Assembly (NCBI GenBank): GCA_017745235.1
Contig: JAGHZU010000015.1
Coordinates: 46,450-110,449, forward strand
Length of the DNA: 64,000 nt
Source of the DNA: Caulobacter sp.
GTDB lineage: Bacteria; Pseudomonadota; Alphaproteobacteria; Caulobacterales; Caulobacteraceae
Direction of reading: 5' to 3'
The notes under the pieces were generated by a model. That model did not search any database. It had not been told where the DNA came from and worked only from the letters and a program-made list of their open reading frames with translations. The translations under genes and the position numbers were made by a program. This document shows positions 17,867 through 26,647 of the stretch, in pieces (the stretch's first letter is position 1; each line of letters opens with the position of its first letter).

Positions 17867-19316
17867 GGGCGGCCTCCAGGGCCTGGAAGGTCTCGGCCAC
17901 GTCGTCGAAGGGGTGGTTCACGCCGGCTACCAGTTGGCCCTGCTCGTGGCCCTTGCCGGCAACCACCAGGACGTCGCCGTCGGACAGGAGGGCGGCGCCG
18001 GCGCGGATCGCCTCGCGGCGGTCGCCGATCTCACGGGCGCCGGGAGCCGCGTCCATGATCGCGGCGCGGATCAACGCGGGCTCCTCCGAGCGAGGATTGT
18101 CGTCGGTGACGATGGCCACGTCGGCCAGGCGCGCGGCGATCTCGCCCATCAGGGGCCGCTTGCCGCGATCGCGGTCGCCACCGGCGCCGAACACCACGAT
18201 CAGCTTGCCGCGCGTATGCGGGCGCAGGGCCTTGAGCACGGTCTCCAGGCCGTCGGGCGTGTGGGCGTAGTCGACATAGGCCTCGCCGCCGTTGGCGCCC
18301 GTGCCCACGCGTTGCAGCCGGCCGGCCGCGCCCTCCAGGTGGCCCAGGGCCTCGATCGTGGCGTCCAGGTCCTCGCCGGCGGCCAGGACGAGACCCGCGG
18401 CGACCAGCACGTTCGACGCCTGGAAATCGCCGGCCAGGGGCAGCAGCACGTTGAACTCGCGGTCCTGGGCGGCGATCGTCAGCCGCTGCCCTTCCGGCAC
18501 CGGAGTGCGCGAGACCAGCTTCAGGCCCTGTCCCTCGTGGCCGACGGTCAGGAGCGTCTGGCCCGAGGTGACGGCGGCCGAGGCGAAGGCCGGGAAGGCG
18601 TCGCTGTCGGCGTTGAGCACGGCGGTGCGCGTGCGCGGCAACAGGGTCTCGAACAGGCGCAACTTGGCGGCGCGGTAGGCGCCCATGGTGCCGTGATAGT
18701 CGAGGTGGTCCTGGGTGAAGTTGGTGAAGCCGGCGGCGGCCAGGCGCACGCCGTCCAGGCGCCGCTGGTCGATGCCGTGGGACGAGGCCTCCACGGCCAG
18801 GTGGGTCACGCCCATGCCGGCCAGCTTGGCCATCATCTCGGCCACGTCGGCGGCGTCGGGCGTGGTCAGGCCAGGCGGGGTCAGCTGGATGTCCGGCTGG
18901 CCGGCTTGGCTGACGACCACCCCCAGGGTGCCCATGCTGGCGGCCTTGTGGCCCAGGCGGGCGAAGATCTGGCGGCAGAAGCCGGCCACCGAGGTCTTGC
19001 CATTGGTGCCGGTGACGGCCACGCAGACGGCGGGCTGAAGGGCCCAGAAATTGGCGGCGGCCAGGGCGTAGGCGCGGCGCAGGTCGGCGGCGTGGGCGGC
19101 GGGGACCGGCAGGTCCTGGACGTCGTCCGGAGCCAGGATGGCGGCCGCGCCCGAAGCGATGGCGCCGGGAATGAAGCTGCGGCCGTCGACCTTGCTGCCG
19201 GGCAGCGCCGCGAACAGGAACCCTTCACGCACCTTGCGGCTGTCGGCGGTGACGCCGGTGATCACCGGGTCGACCTCGAACGGCCGGTTCAGCAATTGCG
19301 AAAGCGTCTTGCTCAA
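17859..19316 (-). CDS. murE: UDP-MurNAc-Ala-D-Glu--meso-diaminopimelate ligase MurE
   Basis: Mur ligase (485 aa) that adds the third residue of the stem peptide. The motif DNPRSEEP in the C-terminal domain is the meso-diaminopimelate signature. Others are DSRKVREGFLFAAL, the P-loop AVTGTNGKTSVAGF and TNFTQDHLDYHGTM. The start is TTG at 19316: it has GGAGG eight nt upstream, overlaps the ftsI stop as TTGA, and gives the expected N-terminus SKTLSQLLNRPFEV. An upstream ATG would add hundreds of shadow residues. Confidence 0.96.
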   Translation of the reverse strand: MSKTLSQLLNRPFEVDPVITGVTADSRKVREGFLFAALPGSKVDGRSFIPGAIASGAAAILAPDDVQDLPVPAAHAADLRRAYALAAANFWALQPAVCVAVTGTNGKTSVAGFCRQIFARLGHKAASMGTLGVVVSQAGQPDIQLTPPGLTTPDAADVAEMMAKLAGMGVTHLAVEASSHGIDQRRLDGVRLAAAGFTNFTQDHLDYHGTMGAYRAAKLRLFETLLPRTRTAVLNADSDAFPAFASAAVTSGQTLLTVGHEGQGLKLVSRTPVPEGQRLTIAAQDREFNVLLPLAGDFQASNVLVAAGLVLAAGEDLDATIEALGHLEGAAGRLQRVGTGANGGEAYVDYAHTPDGLETVLKALRPHTRGKLIVVFGAGGDRDRGKRPLMGEIAARLADVAIVTDDNPRSEEPALIRAAIMDAAPGAREIGDRREAIRAGAALLSDGDVLVVAGKGHEQGQLVAGVNHPFDDVAETFQALEAAHG

Positions 19317-21073
19317 AGTCCCGCCTCCGACGTGGCGACTGCTTGCGGCTGGGCCGCGATGGTGAGGATGTCGTTCTTGCGCTTGACGTTCAGGAACGGG
19401 GCGATGCGGTCGATCACGCGGCCGGCGGCCGGCGCGGACACCCAGCCGCCGGTCGAGAAGCCGAAGGTCTTGGCGTTGCCCTTGGGCTCGTCCAGCAGGA
19501 CCAGCACGAAGTAGCGGTCGGCCTCGATCGGTCCCTCGGTGGGGAACACCGCGGCGAACGAGGAGACCTGGCGCTGGTGGTTGTAGCCCCGGATGGCCGG
19601 ATCGTACTTCTCGCCGGTGCCGGTCTTGCCGCCCACCGACAGGCCCGGGATGTTGGCCGACTTGCCGCTGCCGCCGGTGACGTTGGCGCGCATGATCTGC
19701 AGCATCTGGGCCGAGGTCTCCTCGGACACCGCGCGCGGGCCCTCGGGGCGCACGCCGGCCGGGCGCTTGAGGATGGTCAGGGGCTGCAGCGTGCCGCCGT
19801 TCAGCAGCGCGCCCATCGCCTGGGCCAGGGCCAGCGGCGAGACGTTGATGCCGTGGCCGAACGAGGTGGAGGCCACCGCATCGTCGTCCCACTTCTTCGG
19901 CGTCAGCGGACGGGCCGATTCCAGCAGTTCCACCTTGGCTGGCCTGGTCAGGCCCAGGGCCGCGAAATAGTGGCTCAGGCGCTCGCCGCCGATCCGCTCG
20001 GCCAGGATCGCGGTGCCGATGTTGGACGAGTGCTGGAAGACCTCGACCAGGGTCAGGATCTTCTTGGCGGCGTGGAAGTCGTGGATGGTGCGGTAGCCCA
20101 GCTTGAACGGCTCGCGCGCGTCGAAGGTCGAGGCCGGTGTGGCCGCGCCGGTGTCCAGGCCGATGGCCACGGTGAACGCCTTGAACGTCGAGCCCATCTC
20201 GTAGACCGTCGCCGCGGCGTGGTTGGTCATCTGCTCGTTGGACGCCAGATTCAGCTGGTTGGGATCGTAGTCCGGGAAGCTGGTCATGCCGAGGATCTCC
20301 CCGGTATGGACGTTGGTGACGATGCCCACGGCGTCCTTGGCCTGGAACTCGATGGCGGCCTTGCGGACCTCGTCCTCCAGGGCGGCCTGCACACGCAGGT
20401 CGATCGACAGCGGGATGGCGCCGTCGGGGCCTTGGGCGGCGGCTTCGCGCACCTGCTTGTCGAGGGCCTTCTCGGCGCCGGACAGGCCCTTGCCGCCCTT
20501 GTCGACGAAGCCGATGAAGTGGGCGGCGCTGGAGCCCAACGGATAGACGCGGCGGGCCTGCTCCTCGAACTGCACGCCCGGCAGGCCCAGGTCGAAGATC
20601 GCGTCCTTCTGCGACGGGGTCATGCCGCCGACGAGGAAGGTGCGGCGATCGCCCTCGATGGCCTGGGCCAGGCGCTTGGCCGGCACCTGCGGCAGGGCCT
20701 TGGCCAGGGCCTTGCGCGTGGCGCGGGCGTCCCAAACTTCCTTGGGATCGATGTAGAGCGCGTAGTGGGTCAGGTCGACCGCCAGCAGCTGGCCGTTGCG
20801 GTCGACGAGATCGCCGCGCGCGCCGTCGGTCGAGGCCAGGTAGCCGTTGCGGCCCACGTCCGAGAACAGCGCCGCCCAGGTGGCGCCCACGCCCAGAACG
20901 CAAAAGGCCAGCCCGAACAGGGCCAGCACGAAGAAGATGCGGATGCGGGTGTCGTCTTCCGGCTTGGCCGCGGCGCGGGAGCGCTCGAAGGCGTGCTCCA
21001 GGCGCCAGACACGCTCGATCAGCCAGCGCCAGGCCGCCGGCGCGGCCCCCGGGGCGAGGTTGGAGAGGCTCAT
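19313..21073 (-). CDS. ftsI: Septal transpeptidase FtsI (PBP3)
   Basis: Class B penicillin-binding protein of 586 aa that cross-links septal peptidoglycan. A cytoplasmic tail precedes one membrane segment (FFVLALFGLAFCVLGVGAT), then the pedestal domain with RGDLVDRNGQLLA. The transpeptidase motifs are GSTFKAFT (S-x-x-K), QHSSNIGTA (S-x-N) and VGGKTGTGEK (K-T-G). The start ATG at 21073 overlaps the ftsL stop (ATGA). The frame is open further upstream but that sequence is the ftsL shadow. Confidence 0.97.
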   Translation of the reverse strand: MSLSNLAPGAAPAAWRWLIERVWRLEHAFERSRAAAKPEDDTRIRIFFVLALFGLAFCVLGVGATWAALFSDVGRNGYLASTDGARGDLVDRNGQLLAVDLTHYALYIDPKEVWDARATRKALAKALPQVPAKRLAQAIEGDRRTFLVGGMTPSQKDAIFDLGLPGVQFEEQARRVYPLGSSAAHFIGFVDKGGKGLSGAEKALDKQVREAAAQGPDGAIPLSIDLRVQAALEDEVRKAAIEFQAKDAVGIVTNVHTGEILGMTSFPDYDPNQLNLASNEQMTNHAAATVYEMGSTFKAFTVAIGLDTGAATPASTFDAREPFKLGYRTIHDFHAAKKILTLVEVFQHSSNIGTAILAERIGGERLSHYFAALGLTRPAKVELLESARPLTPKKWDDDAVASTSFGHGINVSPLALAQAMGALLNGGTLQPLTILKRPAGVRPEGPRAVSEETSAQMLQIMRANVTGGSGKSANIPGLSVGGKTGTGEKYDPAIRGYNHQRQVSSFAAVFPTEGPIEADRYFVLVLLDEPKGNAKTFGFSTGGWVSAPAAGRVIDRIAPFLNVKRKNDILTIAAQPQAVATSEAGL

Positions 21074-21504
21074 CGCGGCGCCTCCACCGGGGCGGGATAG
21101 TCGTCGGGCGTGGCCTCGGGCGCCTCGGCGGCGGCCACGTCGCCGGCCGCGCTGACCGGGGGCGGAGCCTGGCGGGTGGGCACGGGATTGCGGCGCGCCA
21201 CGTCGATCAGCGCGTCCTCGGTGGTCTCGTGCTCGGGCTTGATCGGCAGCAGCTGCATGCCGGCCGCCAGTTGCTCGATGCGACGCGGCTGCTCCAGATA
21301 GGCCACCTCGGCCTTGAGCAGGCGCACGCGGATCTTCTCGTCGTCGATCTGCTTCTCGACCGAGGCGATCTGGGCGCGCTCGCGGCCGGCGAAGGTCTTG
21401 GCCATGTAGACGCCCAGGACCAGCACCAGCAGGACGGCCAGGCACACCACCTCCACCAGGCGGAAGCCGCGCACGCGACGCTCGAAGATGGCCGAAAGGC
21501 TCAT
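21070..21504 (-). CDS. ftsL: Cell division protein FtsL
   Basis: Small bitopic divisome protein (144 aa). It shows one membrane segment ([19 protein letters not shown]) and a periplasmic leucine-zipper-like coiled coil ([20 protein letters not shown], then [16 protein letters not shown]). A Pro/Ala-rich tail of about 50 residues follows. FtsL partners FtsB and FtsQ and activates FtsW/FtsI. The start ATG at 21504 overlaps the rsmH stop (ATGA); an in-frame ATG 15 nt upstream is less likely. Confidence 0.93.
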   Translation of the reverse strand: MSLSAIFERRVRGFRLVEVVCLAVLLVLVLGVYMAKTFAGRERAQIASVEKQIDDEKIRVRLLKAEVAYLEQPRRIEQLAAGMQLLPIKPEHETTEDALIDVARRNPVPTRQAPPPVSAAGDVAAAEAPEATPDDYPAPVEAPR

Positions 21505-22454
21505 GCCGACGCGCTCCACACGGGCGCGGCGGTACGCACGGCCGCGCGCAGCTTGGACGAGCGGGCGCGCGGATTGACCGCCAGCTCGGCCTCCCCGGGC
21601 GCGACAGCCTTGGACGAGATCAGCTGGAAGCTGGCCGGGGCGCCCTGCTCCACCGGCGGCGCGTGGCGCGAGCCGCCCGGCGTGCGGCCGGCGCGCTCGG
21701 CCAGGAAGTTCTTCACGATGCGGTCTTCCAGCGAGTGGAAGCTGACCACCGCCAGGCGGCCGCCCGGCTTGAGCACGCGCTCGGCGGCGGCGAGACCCTC
21801 CTCCAGCTCCTCCAGTTCGGCGTTGACCGCGATGCGCAGGCCCTGGAACGAGCGGGTGGCGGGATGGACCTTGGCGCCCTTGCGGCCGCCCAGGGCGCGC
21901 TCGATCACGGCGGCCAGGTCCAGCGTGCGGGTGAAGGGCTGCTCGGCCCGGCGCTTGACGATGAAGTTGGCGATGTGGCGCGAGGCGTGCTCCTCGCCAT
22001 AGACGTAGAGGATGCGGGCCAGCTCGGCGTGGCCCAGCGTGTTGACCAGGTCGGCGGCGGTGGGGCCGTCCGCGCCCATGCGCATGTCCAGCGGACCGTC
22101 GCGCATGAAGGAAAAGCCGCGCTCAGCCTCGTCGAGCTGCATGGAGGATACGCCAAGGTCCAGGGTGACGCCGTCGACCGACGCCTCCCCCAGATACGCG
22201 CTGATTTGCGAAAACCGGTCCTGAATCAGCCGAAAGCGACCATCCGCCGCGCTGAACGAAGCGTTAATGGGTTCGGCGAACCGGAGCACGCTGGGATCGC
22301 GGTCGAAGGCGACGACCGAGGCGCCCGTGGCCAGGATCGCGCGGGTGTAGCCGCCCGCGCCGAAGGTGCCGTCCACCATCACGTCGCCGGACTTGGGCGC
22401 CAGGGCCTCGACGACCTCGTCGAGCAGGACCGAGATGTGGGGAGCCTCGCTCAC
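21501..22454 (-). CDS. rsmH: 16S rRNA (cytosine1402-N4)-methyltransferase RsmH
   Basis: SAM-dependent methyltransferase (317 aa, old name MraW) acting on 16S rRNA C1402. It begins [17 protein letters not shown] and has the SAM loop [45 protein letters not shown] in pieces, the motif GPLDMRM, and the C-terminal [16 protein letters not shown]. The start is GTG at 22454, which overlaps the mraZ stop as GTGA. A conserved dcw member next to mraZ. Confidence 0.97.
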   Translation of the reverse strand: MSEAPHISVLLDEVVEALAPKSGDVMVDGTFGAGGYTRAILATGASVVAFDRDPSVLRFAEPINASFSAADGRFRLIQDRFSQISAYLGEASVDGVTLDLGVSSMQLDEAERGFSFMRDGPLDMRMGADGPTAADLVNTLGHAELARILYVYGEEHASRHIANFIVKRRAEQPFTRTLDLAAVIERALGGRKGAKVHPATRSFQGLRIAVNAELEELEEGLAAAERVLKPGGRLAVVSFHSLEDRIVKNFLAERAGRTPGGSRHAPPVEQGAPASFQLISSKAVAPGEAELAVNPRARSSKLRAAVRTAAPVWSASA

Positions 22455-22921
22455 GCCGCGCCCCCGGCGAGGCGGGCCGTGCGCTGCTGGGCGCGCAGGG
22501 CGGCCAGGCCCTCGCGGGCCAGGTCGCGCTGGGCGGCGCGGTGGGCCTGAAAGGCCTCGCGCGACCAGATCTGGAACCGCTCGCCCAGACCGACCACGGC
22601 CACCCAGTCGGTGAGGCCGAACATGTCGCACAGATGGTCGGGCAGGGTGATGCGGCCGGCGGTGTCGAACGACAGGCGGGCCATGCCGCCCAGGACGCTG
22701 GTTTCCAGGGCCGAGCGGATCGGGTCGCCGAACGGCATTTCGTCGATCACGCCCTGATAGCGGTCGAACAGGCTCTTGCCGCCGGCTTCCAGGCAATCGG
22801 CTTCGATGGAGGGGAAGCAGAAGATCCCGTCGAACGGACCCGAGAGCGCGGCGCGGAAGTCCTGCGGCACGACGATGCGCCGCTTACTGTCCAGCTGCTT
22901 CTCGAACGTCGAGAGAAACAC
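22451..22921 (-). CDS. mraZ: Transcriptional regulator MraZ
   Basis: AbrB-fold DNA-binding protein (156 aa), first gene of the dcw cluster and known in other bacteria to bind its own promoter. Two MraZ repeats are visible: [17 protein letters not shown] near the N-terminus and [19 protein letters not shown] in the middle, both with the D-x-(K/A)-G/R-R signature. I take GTG at 22921 as start because [12 protein letters not shown] aligns with the family N-terminus and AGGGG lies upstream. ATG at 22945 and a frame to 22963 are alternatives. Confidence 0.95.
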   Translation of the reverse strand: MFLSTFEKQLDSKRRIVVPQDFRAALSGPFDGIFCFPSIEADCLEAGGKSLFDRYQGVIDEMPFGDPIRSALETSVLGGMARLSFDTAGRITLPDHLCDMFGLTDWVAVVGLGERFQIWSREAFQAHRAAQRDLAREGLAALRAQQRTARLAGGAA

Positions 22922-23504
22922 CCCACTACCCCTGCTTGAGCCCATTGCCGGCCGCCCAGCCACGATCGACCCGACGCGATTGGGTTAACATGGGATTGAT
23001 TGGGAAACAATGACACCAAACCCTAATCCGCCGCCAAAACAAAGGTATTCAGGCGGTCCTTCACAGGCCCAGATTATTTATCAACAGAACATACATGGAA
23101 CTTGTTAAGGTTTGCAGCGAGCTGGCCTCAACGCGAACCCTTGCGGACATGGGGAAACCGGCGCCTCGGCCAGCAAAGACCGGGCAAGGTGGGGCTGCGT
23201 CCCACTTTTAGCGCACGACAAGAAGCGTCGCCGCGTGGCCTGAACTGAACGGCAACCACCGCCTGGAGGCCGGCCGGCGGGACATTAGGGCGTCGCCGCC
23301 CCGCCATGCCCTTAGGACGAAGGTCCGGTGGCCGGCGCGACGTTAGCTTCCGGAGGCGACCCCGAACCGACCCAGGCGGTGTCCGCTTTTCGCGTGATGC
23401 CTCAAGGTCAGGTTGCTGGCTGCGGGATATTTCCAGACCCGACCCTAGGCGGACATCACGTTTCATGGCTTCTCTGCGCTCGAACTACGTGAGGCGACGC
23501 ACCG
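22922..23504. other. Intergenic region upstream of mraZ
   Basis: No gene is visible in this 583-nt stretch. The part next to mraZ (22980-23110) is A/T-richer and should hold the dcw promoter; it contains the TGGG repeats, a TTAACAT word and TTATCAACA (23078-23086), one mismatch from a DnaA box. The part from 23120 to 23460 is GC-rich and featureless; short open frames there look like chance. Confidence 0.5.
22981..23004. promoter_or_regulatory. Three TGGG direct repeats at 10-nt spacing, candidate MraZ operator
   Basis: TGGG occurs at 22981-22984, 22991-22994 and 23001-23004, each followed by six nt. MraZ is known in Escherichia coli to bind three TGGGN repeats with 5-nt spacers upstream of mraZ, which is the same spacing. 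Here the repeats read on the plus strand, opposite to mraZ, and lie 60-83 nt upstream of its start. Confidence 0.55.
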
Positions 23505-24569
23505 ATGCTCATCACAATGCGTCTGATGTTTTCCAGCGCGGACATTCAGGAGGCGATGGATCAGACGGTAGAGGCGTTCAGCGATGCGCTTGCCAAGGCC
23601 TGTGAACGCGAAGCTCGATTCGAGAAGATCAGCGAGCTGGCATTCTGCTTTGGCGTGGCGCATCCCGTCATGCAGCCACCCAGCAAGGGGCGCGCCAGTT
23701 TTTCCCGTGACAGCGGCATCTTTTTTACTGAAGCCTATCTCGACTATGGCGCGTGGATCGGTGAGCGATGGGCCGATCGGATGCGCGCGGTGGCCAAGGC
23801 GGCGCAGATCGCGCTTGCGGCGGTTCACAAGACGCGATTGACCGCCGAAGAGCGATCAGTCTTGTCACGATTGATCGAAAGCGAGGCGGAGAAGCTAGCG
23901 GAGTCACCTCCGAAACACTTGCTTGCTCTCAAACCCGTTTATGCCTGCGAGGACGAGTATGGGCAGCGGTTGTCCATCGGCTTCCAGCCGCCAGGCACCC
24001 TCGTCCCGGTCGCCGCGAACGCGCGTGTTCGAGTGCTCCAACCATCGGAAGTCCAGGCCTATGTCGAGCACCAGAAGGCCGCTGAAGCCATTCCGGCGGT
24101 CAAGCTCTACCAGAGCCGAGACACACAGCTGCTGTATCGAGAAGCTTGGATCGATGGTGATAGCGTCGTCGAGCATGTCGGCTTCTGCGGCGAAAAGGGC
24201 TCGGTTTCGCGACATCCCGCAGCAGGATCTACTCGCCAGAGGGAAGTGATCGACGCCATCACCGCTGACGCGAAGGCGAATGGCTTCGCACCAATTACGG
24301 AAGCGCGGCTTGTCCGCCTCCTCGTCAGTAAGGAAATTGCCGGGATGGGGACGAAAGGCGACGTGCGTCGGCGGCACGCGCTGGAGGACTTCCTCAACGA
24401 GGTGACGGGATGGTTCGGCCTAGGTCATTGCGACGGAGGATCGATCGGCTCTGGATCGATGGAGGTATTGTGCTTGGTCGTGGACTACGGGATCGCTTCT
24501 CGGGTCATCGAACGAGAATTGGCGTCCTCGCAGTTCAATGATTTCGCAGTAAGCCGCGCTGACGCATGA
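23505..24569 (+). CDS. Hypothetical protein, 354 aa
   Basis: I do not recognise this protein with confidence. It has no signal peptide or membrane segment. A central part, YREAWIDGDSVVEHVGFCGE followed by KGSVSRHP, resembles the beta-hairpin of WGR-like domains (short strand, Val-Glu-His, Gly-x-x-Gly-x). The C-terminus CDGGSIGSGSMEVLCLVVDY is compact and looks conserved. The residues up to about 120 are helical. It is divergent from mraZ and lies in a patch that is A/T-richer than the dcw genes, suggesting acquisition. ATG 23517 is an alternative start. Confidence 0.6.
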   Translation: MLITMRLMFSSADIQEAMDQTVEAFSDALAKACEREARFEKISELAFCFGVAHPVMQPPSKGRASFSRDSGIFFTEAYLDYGAWIGERWADRMRAVAKAAQIALAAVHKTRLTAEERSVLSRLIESEAEKLAESPPKHLLALKPVYACEDEYGQRLSIGFQPPGTLVPVAANARVRVLQPSEVQAYVEHQKAAEAIPAVKLYQSRDTQLLYREAWIDGDSVVEHVGFCGEKGSVSRHPAAGSTRQREVIDAITADAKANGFAPITEARLVRLLVSKEIAGMGTKGDVRRRHALEDFLNEVTGWFGLGHCDGGSIGSGSMEVLCLVVDYGIASRVIERELASSQFNDFAVSRADA

Positions 24570-24604
24570 GGGCGGATGGGGCTGCTCCCAACCCTCGGCA
24601 GACC

Positions 24605-24925
24605 TTAGCGGGGAGAAGCCCAGCGTAGCGGCACTTCGATTTTTCCACCCCGGTAGCGTTTCGTAGCTTGAAACTTCGGTGCGGCGCAAAGCGCCCATTC
24701 CTCTAATCTAGGCTCTCTACTGCTCCGGGCCTGACAGTCTGCCAGATAGCCGTCAGCACGCACTTTGCAGACCAGCAGCACTTCACCCGGTGGGATGTCA
24801 GTACTGTCAGGCATGCAGCGTGTGATGTCATTTGCGGTGGGCTTCGAAGCCCATGCGCTTGGCGGTAAGCGATGCGGCGCGCCGGAATATGAGGCGAGCG
24901 TGAACAGCAGTACGATGCTCAGCAT
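24605..24925 (-). CDS. Small secreted protein with a TonB C-terminal-like domain
   Basis: Protein of 106 aa. An N-terminal hydrophobic stretch (MLSIVLLFTLASYSGA) should be a signal peptide. The rest, GEVLLVCKVRADGYLADCQA through FQATKRYRGGKIEVPLRW, follows the beta-strand pattern of the TonB C-terminal domain (G-x-V-x-x-x-C-x-V-x-x-D-G-x-L-x-x-C, then a final G-x-x-V-x-V-P-L-x-W). Stand-alone versions are common in Caulobacteraceae. It converges with the 23505 gene. The exact role is unknown. Confidence 0.6.
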   Translation of the reverse strand: MLSIVLLFTLASYSGAPHRLPPSAWASKPTANDITRCMPDSTDIPPGEVLLVCKVRADGYLADCQARSSREPRLEEWALCAAPKFQATKRYRGGKIEVPLRWASPR

Positions 24926-24946
24926 ATGATCTCTATCGACCGTCGA

Positions 24947-25504
24947 TCAGTTGAGCCTACGGGTGTAATCCGCGCTGTCTACCGGAACGACCGAAAACGA
25001 CCCAAATCGGACGTTGAGAGGGGCGGTAATTGCGATCGCCGCGTTCAACGCCGCGAGCGCCCGAGATCTAAATACGCTGTCCGCAGAGAACTCATCAGTC
25101 CTGTTGTTTGCCAGAGCAGCGGCCACCGCGTCGCGAACAGCCACCACGAACGCTTCTGCATTGCACTCTGTGGTAAAACACTCGTGGCCGACCTCATCAG
25201 GTTCGCAGGCGTAGATATCTTCGAATTCAAGGACGCGGAGCCTAAAGACCCGCCGCTGAGGCATTCCTTCCCAGCGGTGAGTAAGCAAAAGCCGCCACTC
25301 ATGCGGCTCTCTATCGAAGCCGGCGCGCGAGAATGATCCGCCGGTAGCGATTTCCAGGGCTGCTCTTAGCGGGTCTCCAAGGACATCCGTCGTGTCGCTG
25401 ATTCCCTCCAGCACAAAGGCCTTTGGACCGACGGTAATGGCGCAATCGGACCAACCAGCTCCTCGGTCGTTCAACGCTATCTGGATTTTGTCAGTGGCGA
25501 GCAT
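24947..25504 (-). CDS. Hypothetical protein, 185 aa
   Basis: An unrecognised soluble protein. It has a beta-rich N-terminal half (IQIALNDRGAGWSDCAITVG, then FVLEGISDTTDVLGDPLRAAL) with EPHEWRLLL in the middle. The helical C-terminal half ends in SRALAALNAAIAI. This layout resembles small immunity-type proteins found next to polymorphic toxins, but I see no toxin gene beside it, so that is only a suggestion. It lies 21 nt upstream of the TonB-like gene on the same strand; the codon choice is less GC-rich than in the dcw genes. Confidence 0.55.
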   Translation of the reverse strand: MLATDKIQIALNDRGAGWSDCAITVGPKAFVLEGISDTTDVLGDPLRAALEIATGGSFSRAGFDREPHEWRLLLTHRWEGMPQRRVFRLRVLEFEDIYACEPDEVGHECFTTECNAEAFVVAVRDAVAAALANNRTDEFSADSVFRSRALAALNAAIAITAPLNVRFGSFSVVPVDSADYTRRLN

Positions 25505-25795
25505 TCAGACACATTAGGAGCTGCAAGTTCTCCTAACCACCCCTTCCAGACCTAACGGACGCCCGCTTCGCGGCCAGGCGCCCAAGGCACGCCCTCGACG
25601 TCGGCGCCAATTTCCGGACCCAGCCCGTTGCGGACGCTGGGCGCTCATCGGAACCCTCGATCTTTGAGAGAGGGCTCAAGCGCGCCCCTACCCGACATCA
25701 CCTCGGTCGGCCCAAAGGCAGCCCCCCCGGGGGGCCGCCGCCCGCGTCGCTGCGGCAGGCGGGCTTGGGCCATCTTCGTGACGGCCTGCGATAAT
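25505..25795. other. Non-coding stretch downstream of the RNase P RNA gene
   Basis: No gene is seen in these 291 nt. On the minus strand, just past rnpB, GCCCGC and GCGGGC arms at 25739-25763 can form a hairpin, followed by a C/G run at 25718-25730. It may end rnpB transcription, but no T-run follows. Confidence 0.4.
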
Positions 25796-26193
25796 GGACC
25801 AGACGGTCTGTAAGCCGGGTTCTGTCTACGCCCGCCTCCCCGAGGGGAAGAAGGCGCGAGACGGCCATTCCTCTGGACCGCCCATTGCTGGACGGTTCTC
25901 GCGACCTACCCGGACCCTCTCAGCCAGTGACGGCCTATCCGACGCGAGGCCGGAGCGGGGTCCCTATTCGGTCTTGCTCCAGGCGGGGCTTGCCATGCCG
26001 TCCCTGTTGCCAGGTCCGCGGTGGGCTCTTACCCCACCCTTTCACCCTTCCCGCCCCGTAGGGAGGAGGTTTGCTTTCTGTGGCGCTATCCCTGGGATCG
26101 CTCCCGGCGGGCGTTACCCGCCGCCTTGTCACCGTGGAGCCCGGACTTTCCTCGACGCTGCGAGAGCGCCGCGGCCGTCCGACCATCTGGTCC
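25796..26193 (-). ncRNA. rnpB: RNase P RNA (bacterial type A)
   Basis: Catalytic RNA of RNase P, which matures tRNA 5' ends. On the minus strand the conserved GAGGAAAGTCCGGGCTCCAC block lies at about 26149-26130. The 3' part has ACAGAACCCGGCTTACAGAC, the L15/P15 and J-region signature that includes the ACAGAA and GGCTTA words. The terminal helix P1 pairs GGACCAGATGG (from 26193) with CCGTCTGGTCC (ending 25796), and this sets the ends to within a few nt. Length about 398 nt is usual. The strand is fixed by these motifs. Confidence 0.95.
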
Positions 26194-26232
26194 GGGACGG
26201 TCTTTGACGGCGTATGGCCCGCAGGTCAACTT

Positions 26233-26616
26233 TCATCCGTCGGCGTGAAGGTTCCGGCGCGCCCCGGCCGCGGCCAGGGAGGCGACGGCGGCCAGGCCGA
26301 CGACGGCGCCGAGCGCGACGAAGACGGCGACCTCCAACACGCCGGGGGCCAGTTGCCGCACCGTGACATCGTAGGGCAGCTTCTGGACCGTGCGGGCCAT
26401 GTGGAAGCTGTTCAGCGCCCCCACGAGCAGCCCCAAGGCGGGACCGGCGACGGCGAGGCCGGAGATGAGGCTACGCCAGGGACCGGACCGGACGCGGGCG
26501 AGCGCCGCCAGGACGGGCCCGGCGAGCACGGCCAGCATCAGGACGACAAGGACGACCTTCTGAGGCGTCGCAGCGTCGGCCAAGACCGATTCCAGCACCT
26601 GAACCGACATGCGCAT
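26233..26616 (-). CDS. Small ExbB/MotA-like membrane protein
   Basis: Protein of 127 aa with three predicted membrane segments: VVLVVLMLAVLAGPVLAAL, ISGLAVAGPALGLLVGALNS and LEVAVFVALGAVVGLAAVAS. The spacing, with GPALGLLVGA and then QLAPGVLEV just before the third segment, recalls MotA/TolQ/ExbB proton-channel proteins, where G-L-L-G-T and P-x-x-L-A-x-G-I-x-E-A occur. It is shorter than those families. A BlaI/CopY-like operator lies 32 nt upstream. The relation to ExbB is a reading of the pattern, not a proof. Confidence 0.55.
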   Translation of the reverse strand: MRMSVQVLESVLADAATPQKVVLVVLMLAVLAGPVLAALARVRSGPWRSLISGLAVAGPALGLLVGALNSFHMARTVQKLPYDVTVRQLAPGVLEVAVFVALGAVVGLAAVASLAAAGARRNLHADG

Positions 26617-26647
26617 CCTCCTGAGCTCTTTCCGTCGCCGGAGAATG

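Noticed and set aside
19317..20903. Extension of murE far upstream through ftsI
   Set aside because: The extra 500 residues are Arg/Pro/Gly-rich shadow of ftsI. The TTG at 19316 has a good ribosome binding site and the right N-terminus.
22981..23004. CRISPR or tandem-repeat array
   Set aside because: Only three 4-nt words are repeated; no repeat-spacer structure exists here or elsewhere in the window.
24947..25504. Immunity protein of a toxin system as a firm call
   Set aside because: The resemblance is only in general layout and there is no toxin gene beside it, so it is left as hypothetical.
26233..26616. Transposon or IS element next to rnpB
   Set aside because: No transposase frame, terminal inverted repeats or target duplication were seen; none was found anywhere in the window.
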